Positions 21,476 through 31,571 of a stretch of 64,000 nt of DNA are shown in pieces. The notes beneath the pieces were generated by a model, which was given only the letters and a program-made list of their open reading frames with translations, was not told the DNA's origin and searched no databases. The position numbers and the translations under genes are program-made. Source of the stretch: JARBUG01 sp035628915 (GTDB lineage: Bacteria; Bacillota; Sulfobacillia; Symbiobacteriales; Symbiobacteriaceae); NCBI GenBank assembly GCA_035628915.1, contig DASPIW010000039.1, forward strand, positions 62,001-126,000. Direction: 5' to 3'. Numbering within the stretch: position 1 is the first letter of the stretch; each line of letters opens with the position of its first letter.

Positions 21476-21505
21476 ACTATACGCAATTCGGCAGACAATC
21501 GTCAA
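21476..21505 (-). promoter_or_regulatory. Promoter of the glmS ribozyme-glmS transcript
   Basis: On the minus strand TTGACG, an 18-bp spacer and TATAGT form a good housekeeping-sigma promoter. Transcription would start near 21469, about 100 nt before the ribozyme cleavage site. Confidence 0.75.
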
Positions 21506-21528
21506 GGCCGTGATCTGGAAGCCGGGCA

Positions 21529-21558
21529 CGGTCGGGCGCCCGGTGCGGGGCGCCCGAC
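21529..21558 (-). terminator. GC hairpin after the gerM-like gene
   Basis: GGTCGGGCGCCC pairs with GGGCGCCCGACC (12 bp, 6-nt loop) just past the gerM-like stop. There is no T-run; it is probably the end of the cdaA-gerM transcript or a 3' stabiliser. Confidence 0.5.
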
Positions 21559-21570
21559 CCACCGCCGGCA

Positions 21571-22374
21571 TTATGGCTTGAACTTAACAACCGGTTCCAC
21601 TTTGAACAGGTTCTGCGCATCCAGGTCGGCTGCGCTGATCGGCTTACTCCACTCCTGCTGGTGCAGCATGGCCGGCCGCCCATTGATCCAGAGCTGAACC
21701 GACTTGACACCGGGCACCCGGCTGAGCGAGTAGACGAACGCCGCCTTGATCTTCGCGATGTCGCCGGGCTGCGCCTTGCCCAGTTCAGGTGACAGGTCCA
21801 CCGTGGCCACTCCCGTGCTGCTATTGTAGTCAACACTGAGCACCTTGGTGCCCGCAGGCACGCCGCTGTACAGCTTCAGGTCTTCCGGCGCGGAAACGAC
21901 CAGATCCGACACCCGCTTGATCAGCGATGTGGTCTGCTCGACGCGAATTTCGACCGGCTGCAGTGTGTCAACCGTCTTCAGGGCATCGGCATAGTAGACC
22001 AAGACCAGCATCGTCTTGGCGGCGCCGGCAGATCGGTCAATATGGGCCCGCTTCGCAAGCAGTTCCGCATTCGGATCGACCGACGTTTGCGGGGCCGGGG
22101 TAGGCGCGGGCTGCTTTGACGGGGCGGCGTTGACCGGCGCCTGGTACTGCGCCGGAGGCTGGGGCGCCGCCGTGCCGGGCGTGGTAGCGGCGGCATTCTC
22201 CTTGGCCGGGGCCGGCTCCGGGCGGTAGTTCTTCACCCAGTAACCGACTCCCAGCACCACCAGCACTCCGAGCAGAATCAGCCCGACAGGTCCCGTCAGG
22301 GTACGCATCAGACCGGAACCGCCACGGGACCCGGACCTGCCGCCCTTGCGGCGGCGCCCCCCCGCCCGGTACAC
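21571..22374 (-). CDS. GerMN-domain protein (GerM-like, spore/cell-surface)
   Basis: 267 residues. The N-terminus is very basic (RRRKGGRSGSRGGSG), then one membrane anchor (GPVGLILLGVLVVLGVGYWV) and a Pro/Ala-rich linker. The C-terminal ~140 residues form a GerMN domain (MLVLVYYADA at its start, VDYNSSTGVATVDLSPEL, then AFVYSLSRVPGVKSVQLWING). GerM proteins act in sporulation and germination in Bacillus and the domain is extracytoplasmic. The GTG at 22374 has only a weak ribosome site. Placement between glmM and glmS links it to wall-synthesis genes. Confidence 0.85.
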   Translation of the reverse strand: MYRAGGRRRKGGRSGSRGGSGLMRTLTGPVGLILLGVLVVLGVGYWVKNYRPEPAPAKENAAATTPGTAAPQPPAQYQAPVNAAPSKQPAPTPAPQTSVDPNAELLAKRAHIDRSAGAAKTMLVLVYYADALKTVDTLQPVEIRVEQTTSLIKRVSDLVVSAPEDLKLYSGVPAGTKVLSVDYNSSTGVATVDLSPELGKAQPGDIAKIKAAFVYSLSRVPGVKSVQLWINGRPAMLHQQEWSKPISAADLDAQNLFKVEPVVKFKP

Positions 22375-22414
22375 CTTGGCCCGCTGCGGAGGCTTGTGGT
22401 TGGAGACCCTTGCC

Positions 22415-23758
<1,344 letters not shown>

Positions 23759-23857
23759 CGGCGGTCTGAGCCCCTTTCTAGCGACAATTGCTCAGCTATG
23801 CATATGATGCGCGATGCGGCCCGGCCTCCCCTTCCAGCAGAAGCGAGCCGCACGCGA

Positions 23858-25084
23858 TCACGGAGTGACAATGGTTACTTCGACGGTGGCAGGATCAGTG
23901 GAGTCAACAGCAACGTCCTGCGGCACTTCCACTTTCACCGGCAAGGTGTGCCTGCCGCTCCCCAGACCTTCCACATCCACGAAAACGGTGACCTTGGCAG
24001 GACCGAGCGCATTGAGGACCGAGTACAGCCCCCGCACGGTTACCTGAACATCCGTGACAGCCGGGGTGACGACAGCGTTGCTGGCTTTCCCGCGCACCTC
24101 CAGGGGCATGCCTTTGAGCACACGGTCAGAGATTATTTCGCTGATGTTGACAGTGAAATTGACCGTATAGGTAGTCACCGTGGTGCCGGCCGGCGGATTG
24201 AGCCGGACTGTTCCCGTGAAAGACTTGTTCTTGCCCGTCAGATCGATGGGTTCCGTCTCGACGACAGCCTGGTCAGGCAGCCTGCCGCCCAGGGTGGCCG
24301 CCCGTACCTGTACGGATTCGGGCTGCGTGCCGATGCTTACCAGGGTATATCCGGGCGGAAGGTCGCCTTTGGTAACCGGCTTGACGGCGAAGGTCTTGCC
24401 CGGGGGCTGTTCGGTCCATTGCAGCAGAATGCGGATGCGCTGCTCGGGCAGATCCACCGGTTTATTCTCGGCGTTCAAAGGTACGACGGTTTTGACCAGC
24501 TCTTCGGTTCCCGGTACCAGGTCGCCGGCGTCGAGCGTAACCTGGGCAACCCGCACGGCTGACAACAGATGGCTTGGCCCGACCAGCTTAATCTTCTCTG
24601 CTTCAGGCGTTGCCGTGTAGACCCATTCCCGGTTATCCCGGGTAAGCACGACAGTCGAGGGCGAAGAGATAAAAACAGGAATGAGTGCTTCAACAGTCTT
24701 CACCAGCTGAACGGTGACCGTACGGGGGGATGCGGTGTAGACCAGACCCTTGAGGTCGCTCGGTCCCGACACCTGCACCTCCAGTTCCTGCTGCCGGCCC
24801 GGCTCCTCCACTTTCCTGTAGTCAACGACAGCCCGCAGCTGATCATCCTCCAGGCGGGAAAGCAGAAAGCGGGTGCCCTCGACCCGCACGGTGACAAACC
24901 GCTCGTGATCCCGCGGCCCTTCCGCCACCTGGTATTCGGGGTGGTCGATCACCTGGAGTGCCACTTCTTTGACGTCGGTCTCACGAACGTTATTCTCGCG
25001 AATAACAATCTGCCAGAGCAAAAGGGCAAGCGCCACGGAGAAAACCTTCAGCCAGGTCGGGTGTCGGAGAAGTCGCTCCATCAT
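23858..25084 (-). CDS. cdaR: CdaR (YbbR-domain) regulator of c-di-AMP synthesis
   Basis: 408 residues. One N-terminal membrane anchor (WLKVFSVALALLLWQIVI) leads into extracytoplasmic YbbR repeats, recognisable by VEVQVSGPS-, VTLDAGDLVPG- and VDVEGLGSGRH-type strands. It binds and modulates CdaA at the membrane in characterised Firmicutes. The start codon overlaps the cdaA stop (ATGA), so the two are translationally coupled. Confidence 0.92.
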   Translation of the reverse strand: MMERLLRHPTWLKVFSVALALLLWQIVIRENNVRETDVKEVALQVIDHPEYQVAEGPRDHERFVTVRVEGTRFLLSRLEDDQLRAVVDYRKVEEPGRQQELEVQVSGPSDLKGLVYTASPRTVTVQLVKTVEALIPVFISSPSTVVLTRDNREWVYTATPEAEKIKLVGPSHLLSAVRVAQVTLDAGDLVPGTEELVKTVVPLNAENKPVDLPEQRIRILLQWTEQPPGKTFAVKPVTKGDLPPGYTLVSIGTQPESVQVRAATLGGRLPDQAVVETEPIDLTGKNKSFTGTVRLNPPAGTTVTTYTVNFTVNISEIISDRVLKGMPLEVRGKASNAVVTPAVTDVQVTVRGLYSVLNALGPAKVTVFVDVEGLGSGRHTLPVKVEVPQDVAVDSTDPATVEVTIVTP

Positions 25085-25932
25085 GAGGCGGCCCCCCAGT
25101 TCCAGAAGCCGCGGCCACCGCCGCCGCCGGACGGCTTATTGGCGTCCAGCAGGGTGTTGAGCATTTCGCGCAGCGTCTTCTCGTCGAGGTGGCGAATCAG
25201 CTTGCCGCCCTGGGCGACGGAAATCGTGCCTGTCTCTTCGGAGACAATGACCGTGACTGCGTCTGACTGCTCGGTAACACCGACGCCGGCCCGGTGGCGG
25301 GTGCCCAGGTCGTGGGAAAGCACCGAGGCCTCGGCCAATGGAAGCCAGCACGCCGCAGCCGCCGCCCTTGTCGCCCGGATGATGACCGCACCGTCGTGCA
25401 GCGGGGTTTTTTCTACGAAGATGTTGGTCAGCAGCTCCCAGGTCACCACTGCGTCCAGCATGATGCCCGAGTCTATGTACTCACCCAGGCCTGTCTCACG
25501 CTCGATGACAATCAGGGCGCCTGTTTTGGTACGGCCCAGGATTTCAGCGGCCCGGACCAACTGGTCAATCAGCCGGCGCAGTTCCTCGCCTTTCAAATCC
25601 TCACGCTGGCGGGCGGCCATCGGAAGCAGCTTGCCCCGTCCCAAATGCTCCAGTGCCCGCCGCAATTCCGGCTGAAAAATGATCGGAATGGCGACAGATG
25701 CAGCCACGGCTGCATTTCGCAGGATCCACTGGATTGTGTACAGCTGCAGGTAGAAGGCAACGAACCAGCCAATAGCCAGGATGAAAATGCCATTGATGAG
25801 AGGGACCGCCCGCGTTCCACGAATGAATGAGAACAGCTTATAAACGATGTAGGCGACAATGCTGACGTCCAGCACTGTCCGGAAATAATCCCACTGATTA
25901 ATCAGACCGAACTCGACAAACCGGTCAGCCAA
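25081..25932 (-). CDS. cdaA: Diadenylate cyclase CdaA (c-di-AMP synthase)
   Basis: Makes cyclic di-AMP from two ATP. Three membrane segments at the N-terminus (DVSIVAYIVYKLFSF; LINGIFILAIGWFVAFYL; NAAVAASVAIPIIF) precede the DAC domain with DGAVI (about residue 179) and GTRHRAGVGV (about 211), the catalytic motifs. 283 residues. The TTG at 25932 is far from GGAGG; an ATT at 25944, 9 nt from it, may be the real start. The C-terminal tail is Gly-rich. First gene of cdaA-cdaR-glmM. Confidence 0.95.
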   Translation of the reverse strand: MADRFVEFGLINQWDYFRTVLDVSIVAYIVYKLFSFIRGTRAVPLINGIFILAIGWFVAFYLQLYTIQWILRNAAVAASVAIPIIFQPELRRALEHLGRGKLLPMAARQREDLKGEELRRLIDQLVRAAEILGRTKTGALIVIERETGLGEYIDSGIMLDAVVTWELLTNIFVEKTPLHDGAVIIRATRAAAAACWLPLAEASVLSHDLGTRHRAGVGVTEQSDAVTVIVSEETGTISVAQGGKLIRHLDEKTLREMLNTLLDANKPSGGGGGRGFWNWGAAS

Positions 25933-26078
25933 TGTCTTGAGAATGGGCAGTCACCTCCCCAGTGCCGTGACACCCGAACTAGCCCCGTTCTCTTATGATA
26001 CCATGTCAGCGCCCATCCATAACAGTGAAACAGCACGGCGCCATCCCCTTCGTGGTTGGCGCCGTGTCGATTCGATCA

Positions 26079-26729
26079 TCAATTCTCGACCTGGGTCGCT
26101 TCGTCGCTGGCCGAGGTGTAATAAGCGAGGCTCTGCAGTTCGATGGTCAGGTCGATGTTCTGCACAAACACCCCGGGACCAAGGCGGAGCTTGGCGGGAG
26201 CGAAGTTCAGGATGGCTTCGACGCCGCCCTCCTGCAGCCGCTCCGCAGTAGACTGAGCCTCGGAGGCAGGCACAGTGAGAATACCGATTTTGATGTTCTC
26301 GTCTTTGACGGCCTGCAACAGCTCAGACATCGGTCGGATGGTAACGCCCATGATATCGGTCCCGATCTTTGCCGGATCCGTGTCAAAAATCGCGACGATG
26401 CGCACATCCTTATGCCGGGAAATACTGTAGCGAGCCAGGGCGTAGCCCAGGTGACCGGCGCCGACCAGTGCGGCCTTAATGCCCTGGTGCAGCCCCAGGA
26501 TGCGCGAGATACGGCGGGAAAGCAAGACAGTATCATAGCCCACGCCACGCGTGCCAAAAGCTCCGAAATAGGCCAGATCCTTGCGGATCTGCTCCGGCGA
26601 GAACCCGGTTTTCTCTGCCAACTCTGCCGAGGAAATGATCTGGATCTCAGCAGCTGCCGTCTCTTCCAGAACCCTCAAATAGACTGGGAGCCTCTTGATC
26701 GCCGCTTCGGGAATTTTTGGCTTGCGCAT
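26079..26729 (-). CDS. rex: Redox-sensing transcriptional repressor Rex
   Basis: Senses the NADH/NAD+ ratio and represses fermentation and respiration genes. 216 residues. The N-terminal winged helix (IPEAAIKRLPVYLRVL, SSAELAEKTGFSPEQIRKDL, FGAFGTRGVGY) is followed by a Rossmann domain with VGAGHLGYAL and FDTDPAKIG and a C-terminal swapped helix. The ATG at 26729 follows GAGGAGGT; the GTG at 26750 would put the ribosome site inside the gene. No clear Rex operator was found in its own upstream region. Confidence 0.96.
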   Translation of the reverse strand: MRKPKIPEAAIKRLPVYLRVLEETAAAEIQIISSAELAEKTGFSPEQIRKDLAYFGAFGTRGVGYDTVLLSRRISRILGLHQGIKAALVGAGHLGYALARYSISRHKDVRIVAIFDTDPAKIGTDIMGVTIRPMSELLQAVKDENIKIGILTVPASEAQSTAERLQEGGVEAILNFAPAKLRLGPGVFVQNIDLTIELQSLAYYTSASDEATQVEN

Positions 26730-26784
26730 GCTGGTACCTCCTCGGCTCACGAGTGGAGGAAATATGGCTCGTAGACAAAAACGC

Positions 26785-27780
26785 CTAGAACTGCCGGTTT
26801 ATGACGAAGTCGGCCAACACCTGCAAAGCCATGCGCGTTGAAAGCTCCGGCAGGTGCTCCAGTTCGCCGACGGCGCTCGTCAGGTGAAAATCCGCCTTCT
26901 CGCGGGTATAGACAAAGGAACCGGTGTCGTTCAAAATCGCCTTCACCCGATCAATGTCCGCGTCACTGATATCCCGGGTCTCGATCAAGGCCCGGAGTTC
27001 GGCCCGGTGAGGGGAATTGGCCAGCGCATGGATGACGGGCAGCGTCAAAATGCCGGTTTTCAGATCGCCAGCCACGGGTTTCCCCACCTTGGTGGCGCTG
27101 CCGTGGAAGTCAAGCAGATCGTCGGCAATCTGGAAGCTCAGGCCCACGCCCATGCCGTAATTATACAGCGCCTGGATCTGCGGCTCTTCGGCGCCGGCCG
27201 CGACACCGCCCAGGCGGCAGCATTCGGCGATCAGATACCCCGTCTTTTGAGCGATGCGCTTGTAGTACTGTTCTTCCGTTTGATTGACCTGGAAGTAGGA
27301 AGCGATCTGCGCCAGTTCACCCCGACTCATTTCGAGCACGACGTCCGACATGATCTGGACCATTCGGGTGTTGCCCGTCTGAGCCAGCATGGAAAAGCCC
27401 TTGGCAAACAGATAATCGCCTGTAAGTACAGACACCTGATTTGACCATTTTGCATTCACGGTCGGCATTCCCCGGCGCATCGTGGCCTTGTCCACCACGT
27501 CGTCATGAACCAGTGTGGCCATGTGGATCAACTCCACAGCCACGGCGACCGGAATTGCACGCTCAAGCTGGGCGCCGGGGAACTTGCTGGTCAGCAGCAC
27601 CAGGGCAGGCCGGATGCGCTTGCCACCTGCCCGCAGGAGGTGGGTCGATACTTCGCCCAGCATGGTATCCTCGGTAACCAGCGCTTCCTCAATCGCCGTC
27701 TCCACGTGCCGCAGGTCGTCTGCTATGGCGGAGAATATATCGAGTGTCTTAACATGGGCGGCGAGTGGTTGGGAAGTCAC
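26785..27780 (-). CDS. Polyprenyl diphosphate synthase (menaquinone side-chain type)
   Basis: Trans-prenyltransferase elongating farnesyl or geranyl diphosphate with IPP, probably for the menaquinone tail. 331 residues. The first Asp-rich motif is HDDVVDKATMRRG (about residue 93), the second QIADDLLDF (about 220), and GGKRIRPALVLL is the IPP-binding N-terminal motif. The GTG at 27780 is preceded by AGGTGATGAG. It is like HepT/IspB; chain length cannot be deduced. Confidence 0.9.
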   Translation of the reverse strand: MTSQPLAAHVKTLDIFSAIADDLRHVETAIEEALVTEDTMLGEVSTHLLRAGGKRIRPALVLLTSKFPGAQLERAIPVAVAVELIHMATLVHDDVVDKATMRRGMPTVNAKWSNQVSVLTGDYLFAKGFSMLAQTGNTRMVQIMSDVVLEMSRGELAQIASYFQVNQTEEQYYKRIAQKTGYLIAECCRLGGVAAGAEEPQIQALYNYGMGVGLSFQIADDLLDFHGSATKVGKPVAGDLKTGILTLPVIHALANSPHRAELRALIETRDISDADIDRVKAILNDTGSFVYTREKADFHLTSAVGELEHLPELSTRMALQVLADFVINRQF

Positions 27781-27983
27781 CTCATCACCTGCTTTGCTTA
27801 TTGGGAACCCCCGAACAAGCGGGGACGCATTCCGGCGCGTTCTTACGCCATTCTAACTACGCCCTGTCTATTGTACCATGAACCCGAGGCTTGGCAAAGG
27901 TTCAGGACTGGTAGTAACCCGACAGGAGGAATGCCGCCAGATTCCGAATTTTGCTGTACACACGTATGACGGAGGGAACCAGC

Positions 27984-29159
27984 ATGCGGGAACGGTTGGC
28001 GACAGAATGCAGACAACAAGCGCCGGTTCTGGCAGAGTGGCGGCGATACTTGCACGCCCGTCCTGAACTGAGTTTTGAGGAGTACGAAACCACTGCCTGG
28101 CTGGCCGCCCAGCTTGAGCAGTGGGGCATTCCCTATTCTCGCCCCACCCCCACGGGACTGGTGGGAGTTGTGGAAGGCAGCATGTCCGGCCCGACCATTG
28201 CCGTGCGGGGCGACATAGACGCCCTGCCCATCATGGAGGAGACGCGTCTGCCGTTCGCCTCCACCCGGCCGGGGGTCATGCACGCGTGCGGCCACGACGG
28301 CCACACGGCCATATTGCTGGGCCTGGCCAGGTTCCTTTCCGCAAACCGCGGCTTCCCGGGGCGCGTAAAGCTCCTCTTCCAGCCCGCTGAGGAAAAGCCG
28401 CCCGGAGGAGCAAAGGGGTTCATTGCCACCGGTGTGCTGGAGGGCGTGACGGCCTGCATCGGGCTGCACCTCATGTCTGACACGGCGGTCGGCAAGGCCT
28501 GCATCGCCGCCGGCCCCACCATGGCCAACTCCGATGGCTTCACCGTTCGGATTCAGGGCAAGGGCGGTCACGGCGCCTCACCCCACCAAACGGTCGACGC
28601 GATCATGGTCGCCTGCAACGCCGTGGTGAATCTGCAGACCGTGGTCTCCCGAAAGGTCGACCCCCTCGAGCCGGCAGTCGTGACGGTCGGTGCCATTCAC
28701 GCCGGGGCCGCGTTCAACATCATCGCCGACACCGCGGAAATCAAGGGCACCTTGCGGAGCTTCAGCACGGACGTCAGAAAGCAGCTGCAGGAGGAGGTCC
28801 GCCGGACCCTGGAAGCCACATGCAGCATGTACGGGGCTACGTTTGAGCTCACGTGGAATCTGGGGTACCCGGCCCTGGTCAATCATCCGGAAATCACGGC
28901 CGTGCTTCGGTCAGCGGCGGAGGTGGTGCTGGGCGCCGAGAACGTGTTTGCGTCCCGCCCGACCATGGGCGGCGAGGACTTCGCCTACTATGCTGACAAC
29001 GTGCCGGCCGCCTTCCTGTGGGTGGGCGCCCGGAATCCGGCGGTGGGCGCATGCTGGGAACACCACCATCCGAAGTTCACGGTCGACGAGGCCGCCCTGC
29101 CCCTGGGGTTGGAGATCCTTGGGCGCGCAACCTTGGATCTGCTGGGTCTGCCCCAATAG
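27984..29159 (+). CDS. M20-family metallo-amidohydrolase
   Basis: Zn/Mn-dependent amide hydrolase of the hippurate/N-acyl-amino-acid type. 391 residues from the ATG behind GGAGGG. Motifs in order: LHARPELSFEEYET, RGDIDALPI, MHACGHDGHTA (metal-binding Cys and His), FQPAEE with its catalytic Glu pair, GKGGHGASPH in the dimerisation domain, and MGGEDFAYY. The Cys in HACGHDGH is typical of the IAA-amino acid/aminoacylase branch. Probably cytosolic; the natural substrate is unknown. Confidence 0.93.
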   Translation: MRERLATECRQQAPVLAEWRRYLHARPELSFEEYETTAWLAAQLEQWGIPYSRPTPTGLVGVVEGSMSGPTIAVRGDIDALPIMEETRLPFASTRPGVMHACGHDGHTAILLGLARFLSANRGFPGRVKLLFQPAEEKPPGGAKGFIATGVLEGVTACIGLHLMSDTAVGKACIAAGPTMANSDGFTVRIQGKGGHGASPHQTVDAIMVACNAVVNLQTVVSRKVDPLEPAVVTVGAIHAGAAFNIIADTAEIKGTLRSFSTDVRKQLQEEVRRTLEATCSMYGATFELTWNLGYPALVNHPEITAVLRSAAEVVLGAENVFASRPTMGGEDFAYYADNVPAAFLWVGARNPAVGACWEHHHPKFTVDEAALPLGLEILGRATLDLLGLPQ

Positions 29160-29162
29160 AAA

Positions 29163-29189
29163 AACGCCGCCCTCCGGGGGCGGCGTTTC
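29163..29189. terminator. Bidirectional terminator between M20 hydrolase and GGDEF genes
   Basis: AAACGCCGCC/GGCGGCGTTT stem with flanking A- and T-runs between two convergent genes. Confidence 0.85.
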
Positions 29190-29196
29190 ACTTGCC

Positions 29197-29841
29197 TCAC
29201 GAAACACAGCGAACCGTGTTCTTGTGGGTCTTGGCGGCACCTTCGGCGGCAATGGCCCGCCGCAGCAGATCCCGGGGGTTGCGGGCCGAGCCGGGCACCC
29301 CTGACACGCCCATACTGATCGTTACCTGAACGGCATGCTCACGTTCCCGGATGACGTGCTGGGCGATGACGCTGCGAATCCGCTCGGCCAACACCATGGC
29401 GGATTCCACATCGGTCTCGGGGAGCAGCACCACGAACTCTTCGCCGCCCCAGCGCGCCACCAGGTCGAGCTTGCGGGTATTGTGGCGGATCATCCGGGTT
29501 ATTACTTTCAGAGCTTCGTCGCCCATCATGTGGCCGAACCGCTTATTCACCTGGCCGAAATCGTCCACGTCGATAAACAGGAGGCTGAGCGGCCGGTCAT
29601 ATCGCATGGACCGGTCCCATTCCCGCACCAGCGTACGCTCAAACACCCGCCGGTTCGCCAGCCCCGTCAGTCCGTCCCGTTCCGCCAGCCTTGCGATCCG
29701 CCGGATGTACCCGCCGACCAGCCACCCGGCTGCGGCGAGGAAGAGTGCGGCAATGACCCACCCGGCGGTAAGGCGCGCCATCAGGTAGGTAATGGCGACT
29801 GAAGCCATGCCAACCAGGGCCCCAAGCCACCGTTCCCGCAA
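29197..29841 (-). CDS. Membrane-anchored GGDEF diguanylate cyclase
   Basis: 214 residues. Two short membrane segments (LVGMASVAITYLMARLTA; VIAALFLAAAGWLVGGYI) precede a GGDEF domain beginning RDGLTGLANRRVFE with an active-site GGEEF. No I-site RxxD pattern is obvious directly upstream (KLDLVARWGGEEF). It should make c-di-GMP. The TTG at 29841 with GAGGAGGG 7 nt upstream is preferred over longer frames. Confidence 0.9.
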   Translation of the reverse strand: MRERWLGALVGMASVAITYLMARLTAGWVIAALFLAAAGWLVGGYIRRIARLAERDGLTGLANRRVFERTLVREWDRSMRYDRPLSLLFIDVDDFGQVNKRFGHMMGDEALKVITRMIRHNTRKLDLVARWGGEEFVVLLPETDVESAMVLAERIRSVIAQHVIREREHAVQVTISMGVSGVPGSARNPRDLLRRAIAAEGAAKTHKNTVRCVS

Positions 29842-29960
29842 AGCGCCGTCCCTCCTCGTCCGGATGATCCGCGCTTTAGAACATACTACATCACCCTTAA
29901 CTTTCGCACGGAGGAAAGTTCCTGTCAAGGCGAATATTCATATGTTCATATTCGTTGGTC

Positions 29961-30902
29961 TTAATGCTCAACCATGCTCATGAGTAGCCGCATGCGGTGG
30001 TTGATTCCCGATTTTCCCACGGGTGGGTGACACATTTCGCCAAGCTCTTTCAGGCTGGCATCCGGATGGTTCAGGCGCAGCTGGGCAAGCTCCCGCAGGG
30101 CCGGACTCAACCGGTCCAGCCCGCCCGACGCCACAAGGTGCGACAGGGCTTCAATCTGCCGGTGCGCAGCGTCCACGGTCTTGCTCAGGTTGGCCGTTTC
30201 GGCGTTTACCTGCCGATTCACGTGGTTGCGGAGCTCTTTTTTTGCCCGGATGTCCTCGTACCGGAATAGCGACTGATTGGCGCCCACCAGAGCCAGGAAC
30301 CTGACAATGTGGTCATCGTCTTTTAGATAAAGGACCATGTACTCCTTGCGGTAGTTGACCCGCACGGGGAGCCCGTATCCGAACAGCATCTGCCCCAGGG
30401 CATCCGCCGCTTCGGTCTCCGTGGTTGTCATCTCCAAATGATGCTGGCGCTCCGGCGAGGAGATCCAGCCCGAGCCCAGGAACGTACCGCGCAGGTAGGA
30501 CTTGCGGCAGTGGTCCTGGTGCAGCAAGGAGAGGCTGCTCCAATCGGTCAGGTTGCCCTCGCGGTTGAGAATGCCCGTCTCCTTCAGGAGGTCGATGACC
30601 CCCGGCTGTGGGGGAAGCCGGACCTGATACATCAGGTTCTTGCGAAGCCGCCTTCGGCGCATGACCAGGACTTCGGTCTGCACGCTGGGAAACACCGCTC
30701 TGACCAGTTTGATGACCTTGCGGGCGACGGGGGCATAATCGGTCACCATGGTAACCGACAGGCGCCCCGGTCCCCCGATGTTGACCCGGCCGCTGGCGCG
30801 CAACAGCGCTGCCAGCTCCATGCGCTGACAGCAAGGCAGCGTGGGCAGTTCGTGGGCAAGCTCGTCTTTGACCTGCGCCGAGAATGACTGGTCTTCCGTC
30901 AC
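29961..30902 (-). CDS. whiA: DNA-binding protein WhiA
   Basis: 313 residues, the standard length. The N-terminal LAGLIDADG-like domain (SFSAQVKDELAHE, ELAALLRASGRVNI, LRGTFLGSGWIS) is followed by a C-terminal helix-turn-helix (LREKAQLRLNHPDASL-type: LAQLRLNHPDASLKELGE, KSGINHRMRLL). In Firmicutes it affects division and chromosome segregation and sits in the rapZ-yvcK-whiA block, as here. The GTG start touches the aldolase stop with GGGAGG upstream, so it is cotranscribed. Confidence 0.95.
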   Translation of the reverse strand: MTEDQSFSAQVKDELAHELPTLPCCQRMELAALLRASGRVNIGGPGRLSVTMVTDYAPVARKVIKLVRAVFPSVQTEVLVMRRRRLRKNLMYQVRLPPQPGVIDLLKETGILNREGNLTDWSSLSLLHQDHCRKSYLRGTFLGSGWISSPERQHHLEMTTTETEAADALGQMLFGYGLPVRVNYRKEYMVLYLKDDDHIVRFLALVGANQSLFRYEDIRAKKELRNHVNRQVNAETANLSKTVDAAHRQIEALSHLVASGGLDRLSPALRELAQLRLNHPDASLKELGEMCHPPVGKSGINHRMRLLMSMVEH

Positions 30903-31571
30903 CTAGGATTCCTCCCGGCTCCCGGGTTGTCCGTATGAACGCCGGAACTCGCGGAACATGCGGTCCCGCTCTGCTGCAGGAATCACAACGGGGCGGCCCA
31001 TCTGCGTGGCCAGATTGTAGATCATCGCGGCCTCTTCCAGTGCCACGGCCGCGTTGTATGCCTCCCGGAGGTTCCGGCCCACCGCCAGCACGCCATGATT
31101 CTGCAGGAAGATTACCAGGTCTTCTGCGCCGAGGGCGGCAACCGCCGTTTCGGCCATCTCCTCGGTGCCGCTCTTGGCGTAAGGGGCGCACCGGATGGTC
31201 GCTCCCACCACCATGGCGAGTTCCGTGGAGATGACGGGCATCTCCGTAGCCAGGCAGGCGAAGGCCGATGCGTATATGGAGTGGGTATGGACCACGGCGC
31301 CCACGTCCGGGCGCCGGCAGTAGGTGAGCCGGTGCATGGGCGTCTCGGTGGAGGGGCGCCTGGCCCCGTCCGCAACCCGGCCCTCCAGGTCCACCACGGT
31401 GATATCCGCCGGCACCATGGTCTCATAATCCATGCCGCTCGGCGTAATCGCCAGATATTCGGTGCCCGGAATGCGGGCCGATATATTGCCGGACGTCAGC
31501 TTTACCAGCCCGTCCCGCATCATACGCCGGGCAGTCTCACAGACCGCCTTGCGCGTCTCCTCGTATAGCAT
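30903..31571 (-). CDS. Class II aldolase/adducin-family protein (fuculose-phosphate aldolase-like)
   Basis: 222 residues. Family features: LTSGNISARI near the N-terminus, ITPSGMDYE, the catalytic Glu region STETPMHRLTY, zinc-binding VVHTHSIYAS, and QNHGVLAVG. It would cleave or epimerise a sugar phosphate such as fuculose-1-P or ribulose-5-P. The ATG at 31571 has GAGGAGG and lies 35 bp inside the end of the enzyme I-like gene. Its insertion between yvcK and whiA is not the usual Firmicute order. Confidence 0.9.
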   Translation of the reverse strand: MLYEETRKAVCETARRMMRDGLVKLTSGNISARIPGTEYLAITPSGMDYETMVPADITVVDLEGRVADGARRPSTETPMHRLTYCRRPDVGAVVHTHSIYASAFACLATEMPVISTELAMVVGATIRCAPYAKSGTEEMAETAVAALGAEDLVIFLQNHGVLAVGRNLREAYNAAVALEEAAMIYNLATQMGRPVVIPAAERDRMFREFRRSYGQPGSREES

